This document shows positions 17,321 to 26,725 of a stretch of DNA of 64,000 nucleotides, in pieces. The stretch covers positions 5,881,501 to 5,945,500 of the forward strand of contig NZ_CP035490.1 of assembly GCF_004135205.1 (NCBI RefSeq). The letters run 5' to 3'. The translations under genes and the position numbers were made by a program. Position 1 is the first letter of the stretch, and the number at the start of each line of letters is the position of its first letter. This stretch comes from Hahella sp. KA22 (GTDB lineage Bacteria; Pseudomonadota; Gammaproteobacteria; Pseudomonadales; Oleiphilaceae). Below the pieces are notes generated by a model that was given only the letters and a program-made list of their open reading frames with translations, did no database searches and was not told the origin of the DNA.

Positions 17321-17710
17321 ATGGATGTATTGCAACGAATTCACCGGGTTGCGCGCCTCAGCGTAGCCGGCGTTTTTCTTTATCACGGCCTGGTTCCCAA
17401 AATACTGTGGCTCAGCCCAACTGAGCTGGCCATGATTGAAGCCCAGGGCCTGGGCCAGTATGCGCCGCAGATCGCCATGGCCGGCGGCGTGGCGGAAATT
17501 ATCCTGGGACTGCTGATCGCACTGCCGCTGCGCAGCAGCCTTCCGCTGCTGGCCGCTGGCGTCGCGCTGGTTGGCCTCCTGGCGGATGTAGCGGTGTTTT
17601 CCCCTGGCTTATTGGTGGACGCATTCAACCCGGTGACCGTCAATCTGGCCACCCTGGCGTTGGTCTGGATCGCCTGGATAAGCAAAGAAAGTCACAAAAA
17701 TCACTCGTAA
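17321..17710 (+). CDS. DoxX-like membrane protein
   Basis: Four-helix integral membrane protein of 129 residues resembling the DoxX-like (DoxX_3) family: helix 1 with YHGLVPKILWLSPTE, then GGVAEIILGLLIALP, a third helix, and NPVTVNLATLALVWIAW at the end. The family is linked to quinol or thiol redox chemistry but is poorly defined. AGGAA precedes the ATG. Likely in one unit with the DCC-family gene just upstream. Confidence 0.75.
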   Translation: MDVLQRIHRVARLSVAGVFLYHGLVPKILWLSPTELAMIEAQGLGQYAPQIAMAGGVAEIILGLLIALPLRSSLPLLAAGVALVGLLADVAVFSPGLLVDAFNPVTVNLATLALVWIAWISKESHKNHS

Positions 17711-17949
17711 GCGGAAATTATTTTTCTCCCGCCCTGGATTTCCGCCTGCTTTTGCTATGCTGTTAGGGATAAAAAAGCGCTTGATGTCTGTGAGTAGAGT
17801 TTGTTGGACGCGTAGATAGCTTCGACAAGCCTGCCAGTCCCCCCCAAGAAAGACGCCGCACCGATGGGCTCCGCGAAGATATGCCGGAAGCTGAGCCCAG
17901 GTGGGGTTTCGCGCCTGTTGTTTAACTTTTTCAACACAGGACAACGCCC

Positions 17950-19755
17950 ATGGAATCAAAACCCCTTATTACCCAAACTGGTCGGACCAACGCGATCAGT
18001 TGCGCAGAATTAATTGTTAAATATCTCAGTCTGTTAAAAGTGCCGTTTGTATTCGGCGTGTCTGGCGGCAACATCGACCCGCTGGGCAGCGCGCTCGCCC
18101 GCCACGAGGAGAATACCCATGTCCGCTGGATACTGACGCGCTCCGAAGCCGGCGCTGGCTTTATGGCGGACGGCTTCGCCAGAGAGAGCGGCGTCATCGG
18201 CGTGTGCAGCGCCACCTCCGGTCCTGGTTGCACTAATTTATTGACGCCTGTGAGCAACGCCTTCGTGGACGGCGTTCCCATGCTGGTCATCACGGGACAG
18301 AGCACCATCAGCACTTTCGGCCGCGGCGCCATGCAGGAAAGCAGCGCTTCCGGCGTCGACACCATACTTATGTTCAAGGGCTGCACCCGCTACAACACAC
18401 TGGTATCCCATCCCGAACAATTGGAGCACAACCTGCTGGCGGCCTTGAGTCACGCCACCGGCCCGACTCCCGGTCCCGTACATATCAGCATTCCGCTGGA
18501 TATTTTCGAAACTCCGATACCATCCAGCCGCAACCCCATCTCCCTGCATACGTTTCTGGGACAGGAGATCACCCCGGACAGAGTCGTGCTGCAACGCCTG
18601 AACACTATCTTGCGAGGCTACCAGCGCGGCGTCATCGTCATCGGCAACGGATGCGCCGGCGCCATGCGGGAAATTCTCTGTTACGCGGAGCGACGCGCCT
18701 GGCCCATCGTCACCACGCCGATGGGGCGCGGCCTGATGTCCGCCGATCATCCCCTGTATCGGGGCGTGTTCGGCACGGCGGGGCATGAGTCCGCCCGCAA
18801 AACCCTGACGGCGGAGGAAGCGGACATCATTATGGTGGTATGCGCCAATCTGGACGAGCACGCCACCTGCGGCTGGGACGGCAGCACTATCCTGTCGCGG
18901 CGTCTGGTGCACATCAACAACAATCCGGAGCACCTCGCCAAATCCCATATGGCGCAAATGAATCTGATGGGCAGTCCACGCATCGTCTTCGACTATCTCA
19001 ATCAGGAAAACCAGGCCGCTCCCGCTGTGGACGCCAGCGAAGAAGTCCTTCCCGCGCTGCGCAATGAAAACAACCTGCCCAAGAATATCAGCGTGCTGCA
19101 TATCGAGGACTGCAATACCGACTCCACGCCGATCAACCCGCGCCGATTGTTTTGGCGTTTGAGCCAATGCGCCCCCAAAGACGTGCATCTCTACGCGGAC
19201 GCCGGCAACGCTTTTTTCTGGGCTACCCATTACTGGCATCCTCGCTCAGCCTCGGTCATTGACGTGAATAAAATGCCGATCTCCATGGGGTTCGCCGCCA
19301 TGGGCTGGGCGATCGGGGCAGCCATCGGCGGCAAGTTCGCCAATCCGGATATTCCGGTGCTTTGCATCACCGGGGACGGCAGTTATTTGATGACCGCGCA
19401 GGAAATCACCGTCGCCAAGCAACACAATCTAAACGTCGTGATTCTGATATTGAATAACAGCGTGTTGGGCACAGTCATGCACGGACAACGCATGCGCGGC
19501 ATGAAGAGTTTCGGCAATGAGTTACCACAAACCAACTTCGCCATGCTCGCCCAATCCTTGGGCGTGGAGTCCTATCGCATCAGGGACTTTGAAGAACTGG
19601 CGCGTCTGGATATTGCCTCCTTGTTTAAACGCCCGGGGCCCGTCCTGCTGGATGTTGTGGTGGACAAAGAAACTCCTCCGCCGATAGGGCAACGCGTTAA
19701 AAACCTGGAAGCTTCGCGTCCCGCTCCCCGGGCGCCGACATTGACCAGCGCCTGA
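17950..19755 (+). CDS. Thiamine diphosphate-dependent enzyme, acetolactate-synthase-like
   Basis: Cytoplasmic ThDP enzyme of the acetolactate synthase/benzoylformate decarboxylase superfamily. It has an N-terminal pyrimidine-binding domain with the catalytic glutamate in ILTRSEAGAGFMADGFA and GVCSATSGPGCTNLL, a middle domain, and a C-terminal diphosphate-binding domain with GDGSYLMTAQEITVAKQ...ILILNN. At 601 residues it is longer than most ALS large subunits, and no regulatory small subunit follows, so a catabolic role is more likely than valine synthesis. A 239-base region with no clear gene precedes it. The substrate cannot be told from sequence. Confidence 0.8.
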   Translation: MESKPLITQTGRTNAISCAELIVKYLSLLKVPFVFGVSGGNIDPLGSALARHEENTHVRWILTRSEAGAGFMADGFARESGVIGVCSATSGPGCTNLLTPVSNAFVDGVPMLVITGQSTISTFGRGAMQESSASGVDTILMFKGCTRYNTLVSHPEQLEHNLLAALSHATGPTPGPVHISIPLDIFETPIPSSRNPISLHTFLGQEITPDRVVLQRLNTILRGYQRGVIVIGNGCAGAMREILCYAERRAWPIVTTPMGRGLMSADHPLYRGVFGTAGHESARKTLTAEEADIIMVVCANLDEHATCGWDGSTILSRRLVHINNNPEHLAKSHMAQMNLMGSPRIVFDYLNQENQAAPAVDASEEVLPALRNENNLPKNISVLHIEDCNTDSTPINPRRLFWRLSQCAPKDVHLYADAGNAFFWATHYWHPRSASVIDVNKMPISMGFAAMGWAIGAAIGGKFANPDIPVLCITGDGSYLMTAQEITVAKQHNLNVVILILNNSVLGTVMHGQRMRGMKSFGNELPQTNFAMLAQSLGVESYRIRDFEELARLDIASLFKRPGPVLLDVVVDKETPPPIGQRVKNLEASRPAPRAPTLTSA

Positions 19756-19788
19756 TCCGCCGCCGCCCGTTAAGAGCGGGGCGAAGCG

Positions 19789-20445
19789 CTATTTCGTGCC
19801 GTATATCCGATCCCCGGCGTCGCCCACGCCGGGTCGGATATAGGCATGATCGTCCAGATGACTGTCGATCACTCCCGCATATACCGGCACGTCCGGGTGC
19901 TCTTCCCGAAACAGGCTGACGCCTTCGGGGGCGGCGAACAGACAGATAAAGCGAATATCCTGCGCTCCCAGATCCTTGATTTTATGCACCGCCGCCGTTG
20001 CGGAATGCCCCGTGGCGAGCATAGGGTCAACGCAGATCACCGTCCGCTGATCCAGGTCCGGCGGCATCTTGACGTAATATTCAATGGGCATTTTGGTCTG
20101 CGGATCGCGATAAAGTCCGATGTGCCCCACCCGCGCCGACGGCGACAGTTGCAGCACGCCTTCAGTCATGCCATTGCCCGCCCGCATGATGGTGACGATA
20201 CAAAGCTTCTTGCCTTTCAAAGTCGGCGACATTGTCTTCTCCAGAGGCGTTTCCACTTCCACCAGTTCCGTCTCCAGATCCCGGGTGGCCTCATAGCCGA
20301 TCAATACGCCCAACTCCTGCACCAGCATGCGGAATTCCCGGGTGGAGGTGTTTTTGTCGCGCAGACTGGTGAGCTTATGCTGCACAAAGGGATGATTGAC
20401 CATGTACACGCCGGGATGCTTTTCCACTAATGAAGTCATTGTCAT
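19789..20445 (-). CDS. upp: Uracil phosphoribosyltransferase
   Basis: Converts uracil and PRPP into UMP. Uracil-binding and PRPP-loop motifs are present (TIMRAGNGMTEGVLQL and ICVDPMLATGHSATAAV), and the end GVIDSHLDDHAYIRPGVGDAGDR is typical. Length (218 residues) is normal. It is the last gene of a minus-strand cluster URC1-URC4-upp, which matches the fungal URC uracil-catabolism pathway in which this step (URC6/FUR1) is required; so here the enzyme probably serves degradation as well as salvage. Confidence 0.95.
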   Translation of the reverse strand: MTMTSLVEKHPGVYMVNHPFVQHKLTSLRDKNTSTREFRMLVQELGVLIGYEATRDLETELVEVETPLEKTMSPTLKGKKLCIVTIMRAGNGMTEGVLQLSPSARVGHIGLYRDPQTKMPIEYYVKMPPDLDQRTVICVDPMLATGHSATAAVHKIKDLGAQDIRFICLFAAPEGVSLFREEHPDVPVYAGVIDSHLDDHAYIRPGVGDAGDRIYGTK

Positions 20446-20506
20446 AGCTGTCTCTCAACCATTGCTGATATAGATTTGCGGGAAACCTGAAGCGACTTCC
20501 CTCGCC

Positions 20507-21784
20507 TCAAAACAAAGTGCCGTCCGCGCGGTAACGGATCGGCGGCGCGCCGCTTTGCGAGCGCGCAAAGGCCAGTTTGCGCCCGGCGCTCCAGGTCCCG
20601 CCTTCCAGTATTTGCGACATCGTCAGCGCCACGCCACGTTCTCTGAGCTGCGCATTCAAACGCGCGGCGAGCTGATCAACGACAGCGACGGTCATCGCCC
20701 GCAACTCCACCACTTCCGGCGCGCCCGGTTCAAATTCCGTCGCCGCGAAGGCGGGATTTTTCGGCGCCAGCACGCCCATATCCAGCAGCAGCCCGCCATT
20801 GCGATATTCCGCCAGCGCCGTCAGCGTATCGTCCTCAATGACCTCCATGCCGGCGATACGCCAGGCTTCCGTCAGGGAGTACATCATCCATTGGGAAAGC
20901 TTATGGAAGGGGACCAGCCCGGCGCCCGGCTCATTCGCTCCGACGCCAGGGTACGCCCAGACATCGCCGAGCGCGCCCAGCTCAGGGTTTCGCACTGGCC
21001 AGACGCCGGACAACAGTTTCAGCAATTCACGGAAGGCGAAGTCCACAGACAAACCGCCCGCTACTCCCGCCCCTCTTGCTACACTGGCAGCCTCCAGATA
21101 CTGCGCCAGGGCGCCAAGTCGGCTCTCTCCGCCGAAGACGCCCGGCGCGCTCGCCACAACATCGCCTAATCGACGCAACAAGGTCACCCGTTCCTGCAGA
21201 CCAATCAGCGGATTGCGTTCGCTGACTTGAAAGCAGGCCGCCAATTGCGCAGTCGTCAAGCTCCTCAAGCCCTCCGCATCCACTCTGAAAGGCGCTCCCC
21301 CTGAGCACAACGCCCCTTGCGCGTAGAGCGCCACGCTGGCGGCCCCCAGCCCTTCAGAACGGGATAACGTCAGCCCACTGGCGAACTCGACATAGCGCCA
21401 ATCGGCGCCGGCGCCGGCATCCAGCAGCACGCTGATCATGGTCAGCTCCGTCGCCCGCATTTTCAGTTCATTCAGATCTCCCGCGCCGTCAGCGATAGGA
21501 GACCACCGGTCCACGCCGCCGCAGGAAAAGTGACGCCAGCGGCTGTGCGGCGGTATGTTCAGGTCAGGATAATTCTCCAATATGACGCTCATGACGTACT
21601 CCGCCGCCGCCTCAACCCGTTCGGCCCGATAATCGTATGCGAGCAGTTCGCCAGCGCATGCGCGGTCAAAGATTTCGCCGCAGCGCGAGCGCACGGTTTC
21701 CGCGCGCCACAGGTGTAATTGCGTTGCCGTATAGACGGACGCTTCCTGCGCCGTCGCGAAGTTTTCCTGCAAGTTCGACATCAA
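20507..21784 (-). CDS. URC4/Urg3-family uracil catabolism protein (DUF1688)
   Basis: Homologue of URC4, one of the proteins needed to use uracil as nitrogen source in the yeast Lachancea kluyveri; its biochemical step is not established. The 425-residue protein shows family blocks SRWRHFSCGGVDRW, TELTMISVLLDAGAGADWRY and KLSQWMMYSLTEAW. It overlaps the URC1 gene by 4 bases (translational coupling) and precedes upp. The three-gene grouping is the main support for the pathway call. Confidence 0.85.
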   Translation of the reverse strand: MMSNLQENFATAQEASVYTATQLHLWRAETVRSRCGEIFDRACAGELLAYDYRAERVEAAAEYVMSVILENYPDLNIPPHSRWRHFSCGGVDRWSPIADGAGDLNELKMRATELTMISVLLDAGAGADWRYVEFASGLTLSRSEGLGAASVALYAQGALCSGGAPFRVDAEGLRSLTTAQLAACFQVSERNPLIGLQERVTLLRRLGDVVASAPGVFGGESRLGALAQYLEAASVARGAGVAGGLSVDFAFRELLKLLSGVWPVRNPELGALGDVWAYPGVGANEPGAGLVPFHKLSQWMMYSLTEAWRIAGMEVIEDDTLTALAEYRNGGLLLDMGVLAPKNPAFAATEFEPGAPEVVELRAMTVAVVDQLAARLNAQLRERGVALTMSQILEGGTWSAGRKLAFARSQSGAPPIRYRADGTLF

Positions 21785-23034
21785 TAGGCCTCCAGATCCC
21801 TGCCGGATTTAACGCTGAGCGCGTCTTTGGAAAGCGGGCCGCCCGGTGAGAAATAGCCTGCCGCTACTTTGGCGTCGATCTCCACCTTGGCGTCCTCCGG
21901 AATCATGTCATCGGGAATCGTAATGCGATTGACGACCTCGATGCCTTGACTGGTCAGCGCCTCAAACTTCATGTTGCTCATGGACGCCATATGATCGATG
22001 CGAGTCACGCCCAGCCAGTGCAACGGGTCCGGCATCAACGGTTGAAAGCGCATGTCCTCCACGCCGGCGATACATTCCGTACGTTCAAAGTAGGCGTCCG
22101 CACGGTCACCGCCCACCTGCCGCTTACGGGCGTTGTACACCAGAAATTTGGTCACCTCTCCGAGGGCTCTTCCCTCTTTACGGTTATACAGGATGATCCC
22201 CACGCCGCCGCGCTGGGCGACGCGAATGCACACTTCGATGCCGTGGGTGAGATAGGGGCGGCAGGTGCAAATATCCGAGCCGAAAACATCGGAGCCATTG
22301 CACTCGTCATGCACCCGGCAGGCGACTTCCCGCTCGGGATCGGAGATAGCCGTATGGTCGCCGAACAGATATAGCGTCACGCCGCCGATGGGAGGCAAAA
22401 ACACCGACAAGTCTGGCCGCGTCACCAGCTCGGGAAACATGCCGCCGGTGTGCTCAAACATCGCCTTGCGCAAGGTCGCCTCCGCCACACCCAGGCGTCG
22501 CGCGACGCCAGGCAGATGCCAAACCGGCTCAATGGCGACCTTGGTGACATTGGCTTCGCCGGTCGCCAGCAATATTTTGCCGTCGGCGGGAATCAGCCCT
22601 TGCTTCACCGCATATTGAATTTCGGGAACCGCAATGCGCGCTTTGGTGACGGCGATAGTGGGTCGGATATCCAAGCCTTGTTGCAGAGACGTTTTGAAAT
22701 CTGAGGCCACGCGATGGCCCCAGGGGTCGAGGGAGACAATCTTGTCCGCGTCGCTCCATTGCGGGTGCGGCCCCAAGTCGATAACCGGCTCCGTATTGGT
22801 AAGATCCGGCCGGTGCAGCGGCGATAAATCGCCCTTCGCCACCGCCAGGGCGCGATACAAACTATAAGCGCCGGCATGAGAACCGATGGTGTTTTTACAG
22901 GCGGGATTGGACAGCGTTCCGATAATAGGCCCACGCTCGCCAATATCCGCAGCCCCCCATTTGACGGGATGTTTCACCCCGTTGCGCGTATGCGAGGTCA
23001 ACGCTATCGCGCGCACTTGCTGGTCTACCCCCAT
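21781..23034 (-). CDS. GTP cyclohydrolase II-like protein URC1
   Basis: RibA-like protein of the URC1 class. The C-terminal half is a cyclohydrolase II domain with the zinc ligands in the pattern C-x10-C-x-C (CNGSDVFGSDICTC) and the arginine motif YNRKEGRALGEVTKF; the ~180-residue N-terminal extension (GPIIGTLSNPACKNTIGSHA) is diagnostic of URC1 and absent from riboflavin RibA. In yeast, URC1 acts on a uracil-derived nucleotide, opening the ring. ATG at 23034 is preferred, with GAGG 8 bases upstream; a GTG at 23040 is possible. First gene of the cluster, with a RutR-like palindrome upstream. Confidence 0.9.
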   Translation of the reverse strand: MGVDQQVRAIALTSHTRNGVKHPVKWGAADIGERGPIIGTLSNPACKNTIGSHAGAYSLYRALAVAKGDLSPLHRPDLTNTEPVIDLGPHPQWSDADKIVSLDPWGHRVASDFKTSLQQGLDIRPTIAVTKARIAVPEIQYAVKQGLIPADGKILLATGEANVTKVAIEPVWHLPGVARRLGVAEATLRKAMFEHTGGMFPELVTRPDLSVFLPPIGGVTLYLFGDHTAISDPEREVACRVHDECNGSDVFGSDICTCRPYLTHGIEVCIRVAQRGGVGIILYNRKEGRALGEVTKFLVYNARKRQVGGDRADAYFERTECIAGVEDMRFQPLMPDPLHWLGVTRIDHMASMSNMKFEALTSQGIEVVNRITIPDDMIPEDAKVEIDAKVAAGYFSPGGPLSKDALSVKSGRDLEAY

Positions 23035-23108
23035 AGCCACATCCTCAGCTATCGACGACAGGTCGTCGAGGTTGTAAACCTAATATGTTGCAGATTTCAT
23101 TCCAGTAA

Positions 23109-23124
23109 TTGACCAAGCAGTCAA
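23109..23124 (-). promoter_or_regulatory. RutR-like operator upstream of URC1
   Basis: TTGACCAAGCAGTCAA, 75 bases upstream of URC1. The E. coli RutR site is TTGACCA-NN-TGGTCAA; the left half matches fully and the right half with two changes. RutR senses uracil and controls pyrimidine degradation, so the location fits. No rutR gene is in the window. A 10-bp direct repeat (GCGAGTACTA at 23134 and 23145) lies beside it. Confidence 0.5.
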
Positions 23125-23274
23125 CTAATAGGCGCGAGTACTATGCGAGTACTAAAATCAATGAGTTGAACAGTGACAACAGGGTTCCGGCGGCGGGGGA
23201 AACACAAAAAAGCGGAGGATTAAAGACGCCGCTGCGCATTCATTGTGCAGCGACGCCCGAAGACTGTGCAGCGG

Positions 23275-25536
23275 TCAATAGGTCCAGTTAACCGTCAGCT
23301 TGGCGCTGCGGGGCGCGCCATAATAACTCTGCGCCCAGTACAGACTGTTCAGGTATTTCTCATCCGTGATGTTGTCCAGATTCACAGTGGCGCTCCAGTT
23401 ATCCATAAAATCATACTTGGCCATCAGATTGACCAGCATATAGTCCTCCTGAGTGGTGCGGATGGATTCGCCCGCATTCGGACCCGTCGTAGCCACGCCC
23501 TGCTCCCTGTATATGTCGTCCTGCCAGCTCAAACTGGCGCCCACTTTCAGACGCTCCAGTCCGGGAACGCGATAGCTGGACGACAACCGCAGCATACGCC
23601 GGGGCACGTAGGTCTTGGCGTCCTCGCCGTCTTTGTCTTCAATGGAAACGTAGGTGAAGCCGCCCGCCACTTCCCAGCCGGGAGACACTTCTCCGGCGAT
23701 CTCCAGCTCATACCCCTGACTGGAAACGCCATCCACGCCTTTGTAGTAATTCGTACTGGTTCCAGGATAAACGCCCGCCACTTCCGCGACGTTGTCCTGT
23801 TCGGTTTTGAAGACAGCGACGGTGGTATTGAGGCGCTCGTTAAACAGCTCACTCTTCAACCCTGCTTCGATATTGTCGCCCTTCACTGGTGCGATGCGGT
23901 TATGGTCGATGTCGTCTTTGAACTGGGGATCGAATATTTTGGTGTAGCTGACATATACCGAATGATTTTCGTGTATATCCGCCACAACGCCGGCATAAGG
24001 AACCACTTCTCCACTTTGCGTTTCTTTTTTGCTGTCGCCGTAGGTAACGCCGCTGCTATCCAGGTCCGTCACACGGAAGCCTGTGATCAAGGTCAGACGA
24101 TCCATGGGCTTGAGCCGCGTAGCGGCGTACAGGCTTCTGCGCTTATCGGTGAATTCGCTGCCAGCGACACCTGCGTTATATTCCGGGTCGGGATAATCGC
24201 CATCCCAATCGTCAATGTCATCGATTTCCGTCCCGATTCCCGCGCCATATTTGGACTCGTCCCACACCTCGGATTTAGACCAGTTCAAACCAATCACCGC
24301 TTCGTGTTCCCGTCCTCCCAGGGTGAATGGCCCTGTCGCATAGACATCGGCGATCCACTGCTCGTTATCAAAACCGTACAGGCTGGGATACGCGTAAAGA
24401 TCAGACCCGGACGTATCCGGATTCGGCGTCCCATAGACATAAAACAGCTTGGTATCGGCCTTGACCTGCTGACGAGTGAGCACGCCTTTGACACGCCAGC
24501 CGTTGGCGAAGTCATAGGCCAGCTCAGCAAAGGAGCTGTCGATACGACCATCCCAGTACGCCCAGTCCGTCGCCGTGCTGACGGACGCATCGTAATCCGT
24601 CGCCGAACCATCCGTCCGGTACAGCGGCAATGCGCCCCACATTGGGCTGTTCGAGAGCGTATCCTGGCGGCTGTGTCCTAGCGTCAGCGTGGTGCTGTCA
24701 TTCAGATCCGCCTCCACTACGCCATAAAACAGGGTCTTTTCCTGCTCATAGCGATCCAGATAGGACTCTTTGTCCTGATAGGAAACGACCAGCCTGCCAC
24801 GTACTCTCTCCGACTCCAGCAGAGCGCCGGAAATATCCGCGTCGACACGACGGTTGTCCCATGAGCCATAAGAAAGCCCCACGGAAGCCTGGGGGTCCGT
24901 TGTCGGCCGCTTGCGCACGAAGTTAACCGTGGCGGAGGGCGTTCCCGTGCCAGTCATGAGTCCATTGGCGCCGCGAAGCACCTCAATACGGTCGTATATT
25001 GCCGTATCAATATCGCCGTACAGGTTGCCGTATACGAAAGGGACGCCAATGCCATCGAGCTGGAAGTTTGTGATATCAAACCCTCTTGCCGTAAAGTAGG
25101 TGCGGTCGGTTTCCACCTGCTCCACGGTGACGCCGGGACTGTACGCCAGCACATCGTTGATATCCGTCAGCGCAAAGTCCTGCAGTTGCGTTCGGGTGAT
25201 CACCGACACCGACTGCGGGGTCTCCCGCAGAGACAGGTTCATTCGCGATGCGGTATTGCTCGACTTGGTCCGATATGAGCCACTTCCCTCGCTGGGAGCA
25301 GCCTCGCTCGTTTTAGCGTTTACCGTCACCGGCTGCAACACCTGCACGTCATCGCTATCTTCCGCCGCGACGCCTCCAGAAGCCAGCAACCCCAACGACA
25401 ACGCCGCAATCCAGTACGCCAGTCCGTTGGCGACATAGGGCGGCGCGTGACGAACAGAGCGTCTGGCGCTGCAAGTTTGGGAAGAGCTTGGGAATAAACG
25501 GGGCGCAAATTTACCGGGACAACGCTGCGTCGCCAT
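23275..25536 (-). CDS. TonB-dependent ferric siderophore receptor
   Basis: Outer-membrane receptor for a ferric siderophore, probably a hydroxamate given the neighbouring fhu genes. Start at 25536 is supported by AGAGGAA 10 bases upstream. A long signal region ends near GGVAAEDS; the plug domain contains MNLSLRETPQSVSVITRTQL and DRIEVLRGANGLMTGTGTPSATVNF; the 22-strand barrel ends with the terminal aromatic (SAKLTVNWTY). The pattern matches FhuE/FoxA-type siderophore receptors. A Fur box about 240 bases upstream and two strong hairpins in the leader suggest iron control. Confidence 0.93.
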   Translation of the reverse strand: MATQRCPGKFAPRLFPSSSQTCSARRSVRHAPPYVANGLAYWIAALSLGLLASGGVAAEDSDDVQVLQPVTVNAKTSEAAPSEGSGSYRTKSSNTASRMNLSLRETPQSVSVITRTQLQDFALTDINDVLAYSPGVTVEQVETDRTYFTARGFDITNFQLDGIGVPFVYGNLYGDIDTAIYDRIEVLRGANGLMTGTGTPSATVNFVRKRPTTDPQASVGLSYGSWDNRRVDADISGALLESERVRGRLVVSYQDKESYLDRYEQEKTLFYGVVEADLNDSTTLTLGHSRQDTLSNSPMWGALPLYRTDGSATDYDASVSTATDWAYWDGRIDSSFAELAYDFANGWRVKGVLTRQQVKADTKLFYVYGTPNPDTSGSDLYAYPSLYGFDNEQWIADVYATGPFTLGGREHEAVIGLNWSKSEVWDESKYGAGIGTEIDDIDDWDGDYPDPEYNAGVAGSEFTDKRRSLYAATRLKPMDRLTLITGFRVTDLDSSGVTYGDSKKETQSGEVVPYAGVVADIHENHSVYVSYTKIFDPQFKDDIDHNRIAPVKGDNIEAGLKSELFNERLNTTVAVFKTEQDNVAEVAGVYPGTSTNYYKGVDGVSSQGYELEIAGEVSPGWEVAGGFTYVSIEDKDGEDAKTYVPRRMLRLSSSYRVPGLERLKVGASLSWQDDIYREQGVATTGPNAGESIRTTQEDYMLVNLMAKYDFMDNWSATVNLDNITDEKYLNSLYWAQSYYGAPRSAKLTVNWTY

Positions 25537-25660
25537 ACTGCGGGTTCCTCTCAGGTAACAATTAATCTGGCAGACAAACAGTCTCCTTCTCTTTGTCTGA
25601 AACGGCAGGGCCTGCGTACGCCACATGGCCAGGCCTGCTTTCCGCTGCTTGTCGCCGCAC

Positions 25661-25715
25661 AGGCGCATCCCTGCGCCTGGCTATCGGCCTGTCGATTCAT
25701 TGCCAGGCCGATAGC
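25661..25715 (-). other. Two hairpins in the leader of the siderophore receptor
   Basis: A perfect 12-bp inverted repeat (25680-25691 GCTATCGGCCTG with 25704-25715) with a 12-base loop, adjacent to a 7-bp hairpin (AGGCGCA/TGCGCCT, 25661-25678). They lie between the Fur box and the receptor start, in the likely 5' untranslated region. No T-run follows, so not a simple terminator; a regulator site or RNA leader structure is possible. The remainder of the 415-base gap 25537-25951 shows no gene. Confidence 0.5.
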
Positions 25716-25775
25716 GAGTGGGAATCTGAGTGGCGTCCAGGCCAATACGGCGATGCACTATTTGATAATCTAAAC

Positions 25776-25794
25776 GCAAATCATTATCATTTGA
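25776..25794. promoter_or_regulatory. fur box: Fur box
   Basis: The sequence around CAAATCATTATCATTTG matches the Fur consensus core (repeats of GATAAT/ATTATC). It sits between the divergent siderophore receptor and the fhuF-C-D-B operon, so it could repress both when iron is plentiful. A nearby TTTGATAATC (25761-25770) may extend it. Confidence 0.75.
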
Positions 25795-25951
25795 ATTGAA
25801 TTTCGCGTCAACCTGAAGAGAACAGTCGCCGTAACGCATCGCTCATCCGGCCACCTAACTCAATCAGGCGCCGGCGCCATTGAGTAAGCCATCATTCATT
25901 TGCAGCCATTAAATCGGACCGTCCAATCATCCAGTGAGACCATCATCGCCC

Positions 25952-26725
25952 ATGCACACCAATCAGCCCGGCGCCGCATCCGTTCCACTGGACGCATTGC
26001 TGCGCGCCTCCGCTCTGGCGCACCCTGCGTTAACGGGAGAGATTGGCGTCGATAACGCCGGTTTGATTTGCGCAAAGGCGGATAACCAGGAGATTCTGAC
26101 GCAATTACACAACCACTGGCGCGATGCCTGCCCCGAGGCCGGCGCCCCATACTGGGCCGTGCGCAGTTGGACCATGCTGGTATGGCAACCGACCTTTCTT
26201 GCCGTCGCAGCGGTGCATCTGGTCGGAACCGCCGCGCCTTTATCAGAACTGGGGCAGAAATACGCCCAGGGTGTAGTAGCGGGTTTTCGCATGCCGCCCG
26301 TGGCCTTGCCCACCGCCGCCATCGAACGCTTGATCGAACTCAGCGGCGCAGAGCTGGCGCAAGTGTGCGAGGTCTTTCTGGATCAGCTAAACCCCATCGC
26401 CAAGGTCAAACCGCTGATCGCCAAGCGCCTGGTTGCGGACAGTCTGTTATCCGCCCTCTCCCGCCTCAGCCTGCTAAGCGCGCCTCCCGACAACGACGAG
26501 ATTCAACAGTGGGCGCAAGCTTGGCTGAAAGCCATGAATCTTGTTGGATACAGCAGCCTGACGCCCATTCCACTGAGCAATGGAAGACAGCAACTGACCC
26601 TGGACCGCAAAGCCTGTTGCCTGCACTACCTGCGCCAGGACGGCGAACTGTGCGCGTCATGTCCAAAACAGAAACCGCATGTGCGCGTACAACGACTGAC
26701 GAAAGAGTGGAACGCCTATGCTTGA
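25952..26725 (+). CDS. FhuF-like siderophore-iron reductase
   Basis: Cytoplasmic ferric reductase predicted to release iron from an imported hydroxamate siderophore. The C-terminus carries the FhuF-type [2Fe-2S] ligand pattern CC-x10-C-x2-C (CCLHYLRQDGELCASC). The N-terminal two thirds are weakly conserved, as is normal in this family. Start at the ATG 25952 is preferred over a GTG at 25934, though neither has a strong ribosome site. Its 3' end overlaps the ATPase gene by 8 bases, so it opens the operon fhuF-C-D-B. Confidence 0.82.
   Translation: MHTNQPGAASVPLDALLRASALAHPALTGEIGVDNAGLICAKADNQEILTQLHNHWRDACPEAGAPYWAVRSWTMLVWQPTFLAVAAVHLVGTAAPLSELGQKYAQGVVAGFRMPPVALPTAAIERLIELSGAELAQVCEVFLDQLNPIAKVKPLIAKRLVADSLLSALSRLSLLSAPPDNDEIQQWAQAWLKAMNLVGYSSLTPIPLSNGRQQLTLDRKACCLHYLRQDGELCASCPKQKPHVRVQRLTKEWNAYA

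Noticed and set aside
17950-19755. Biosynthetic acetolactate synthase (ilvB/ilvI)
   Set aside because: No small subunit follows, length and middle domain differ, and the neighbourhood has no branched-chain amino acid genes; only the superfamily can be supported.
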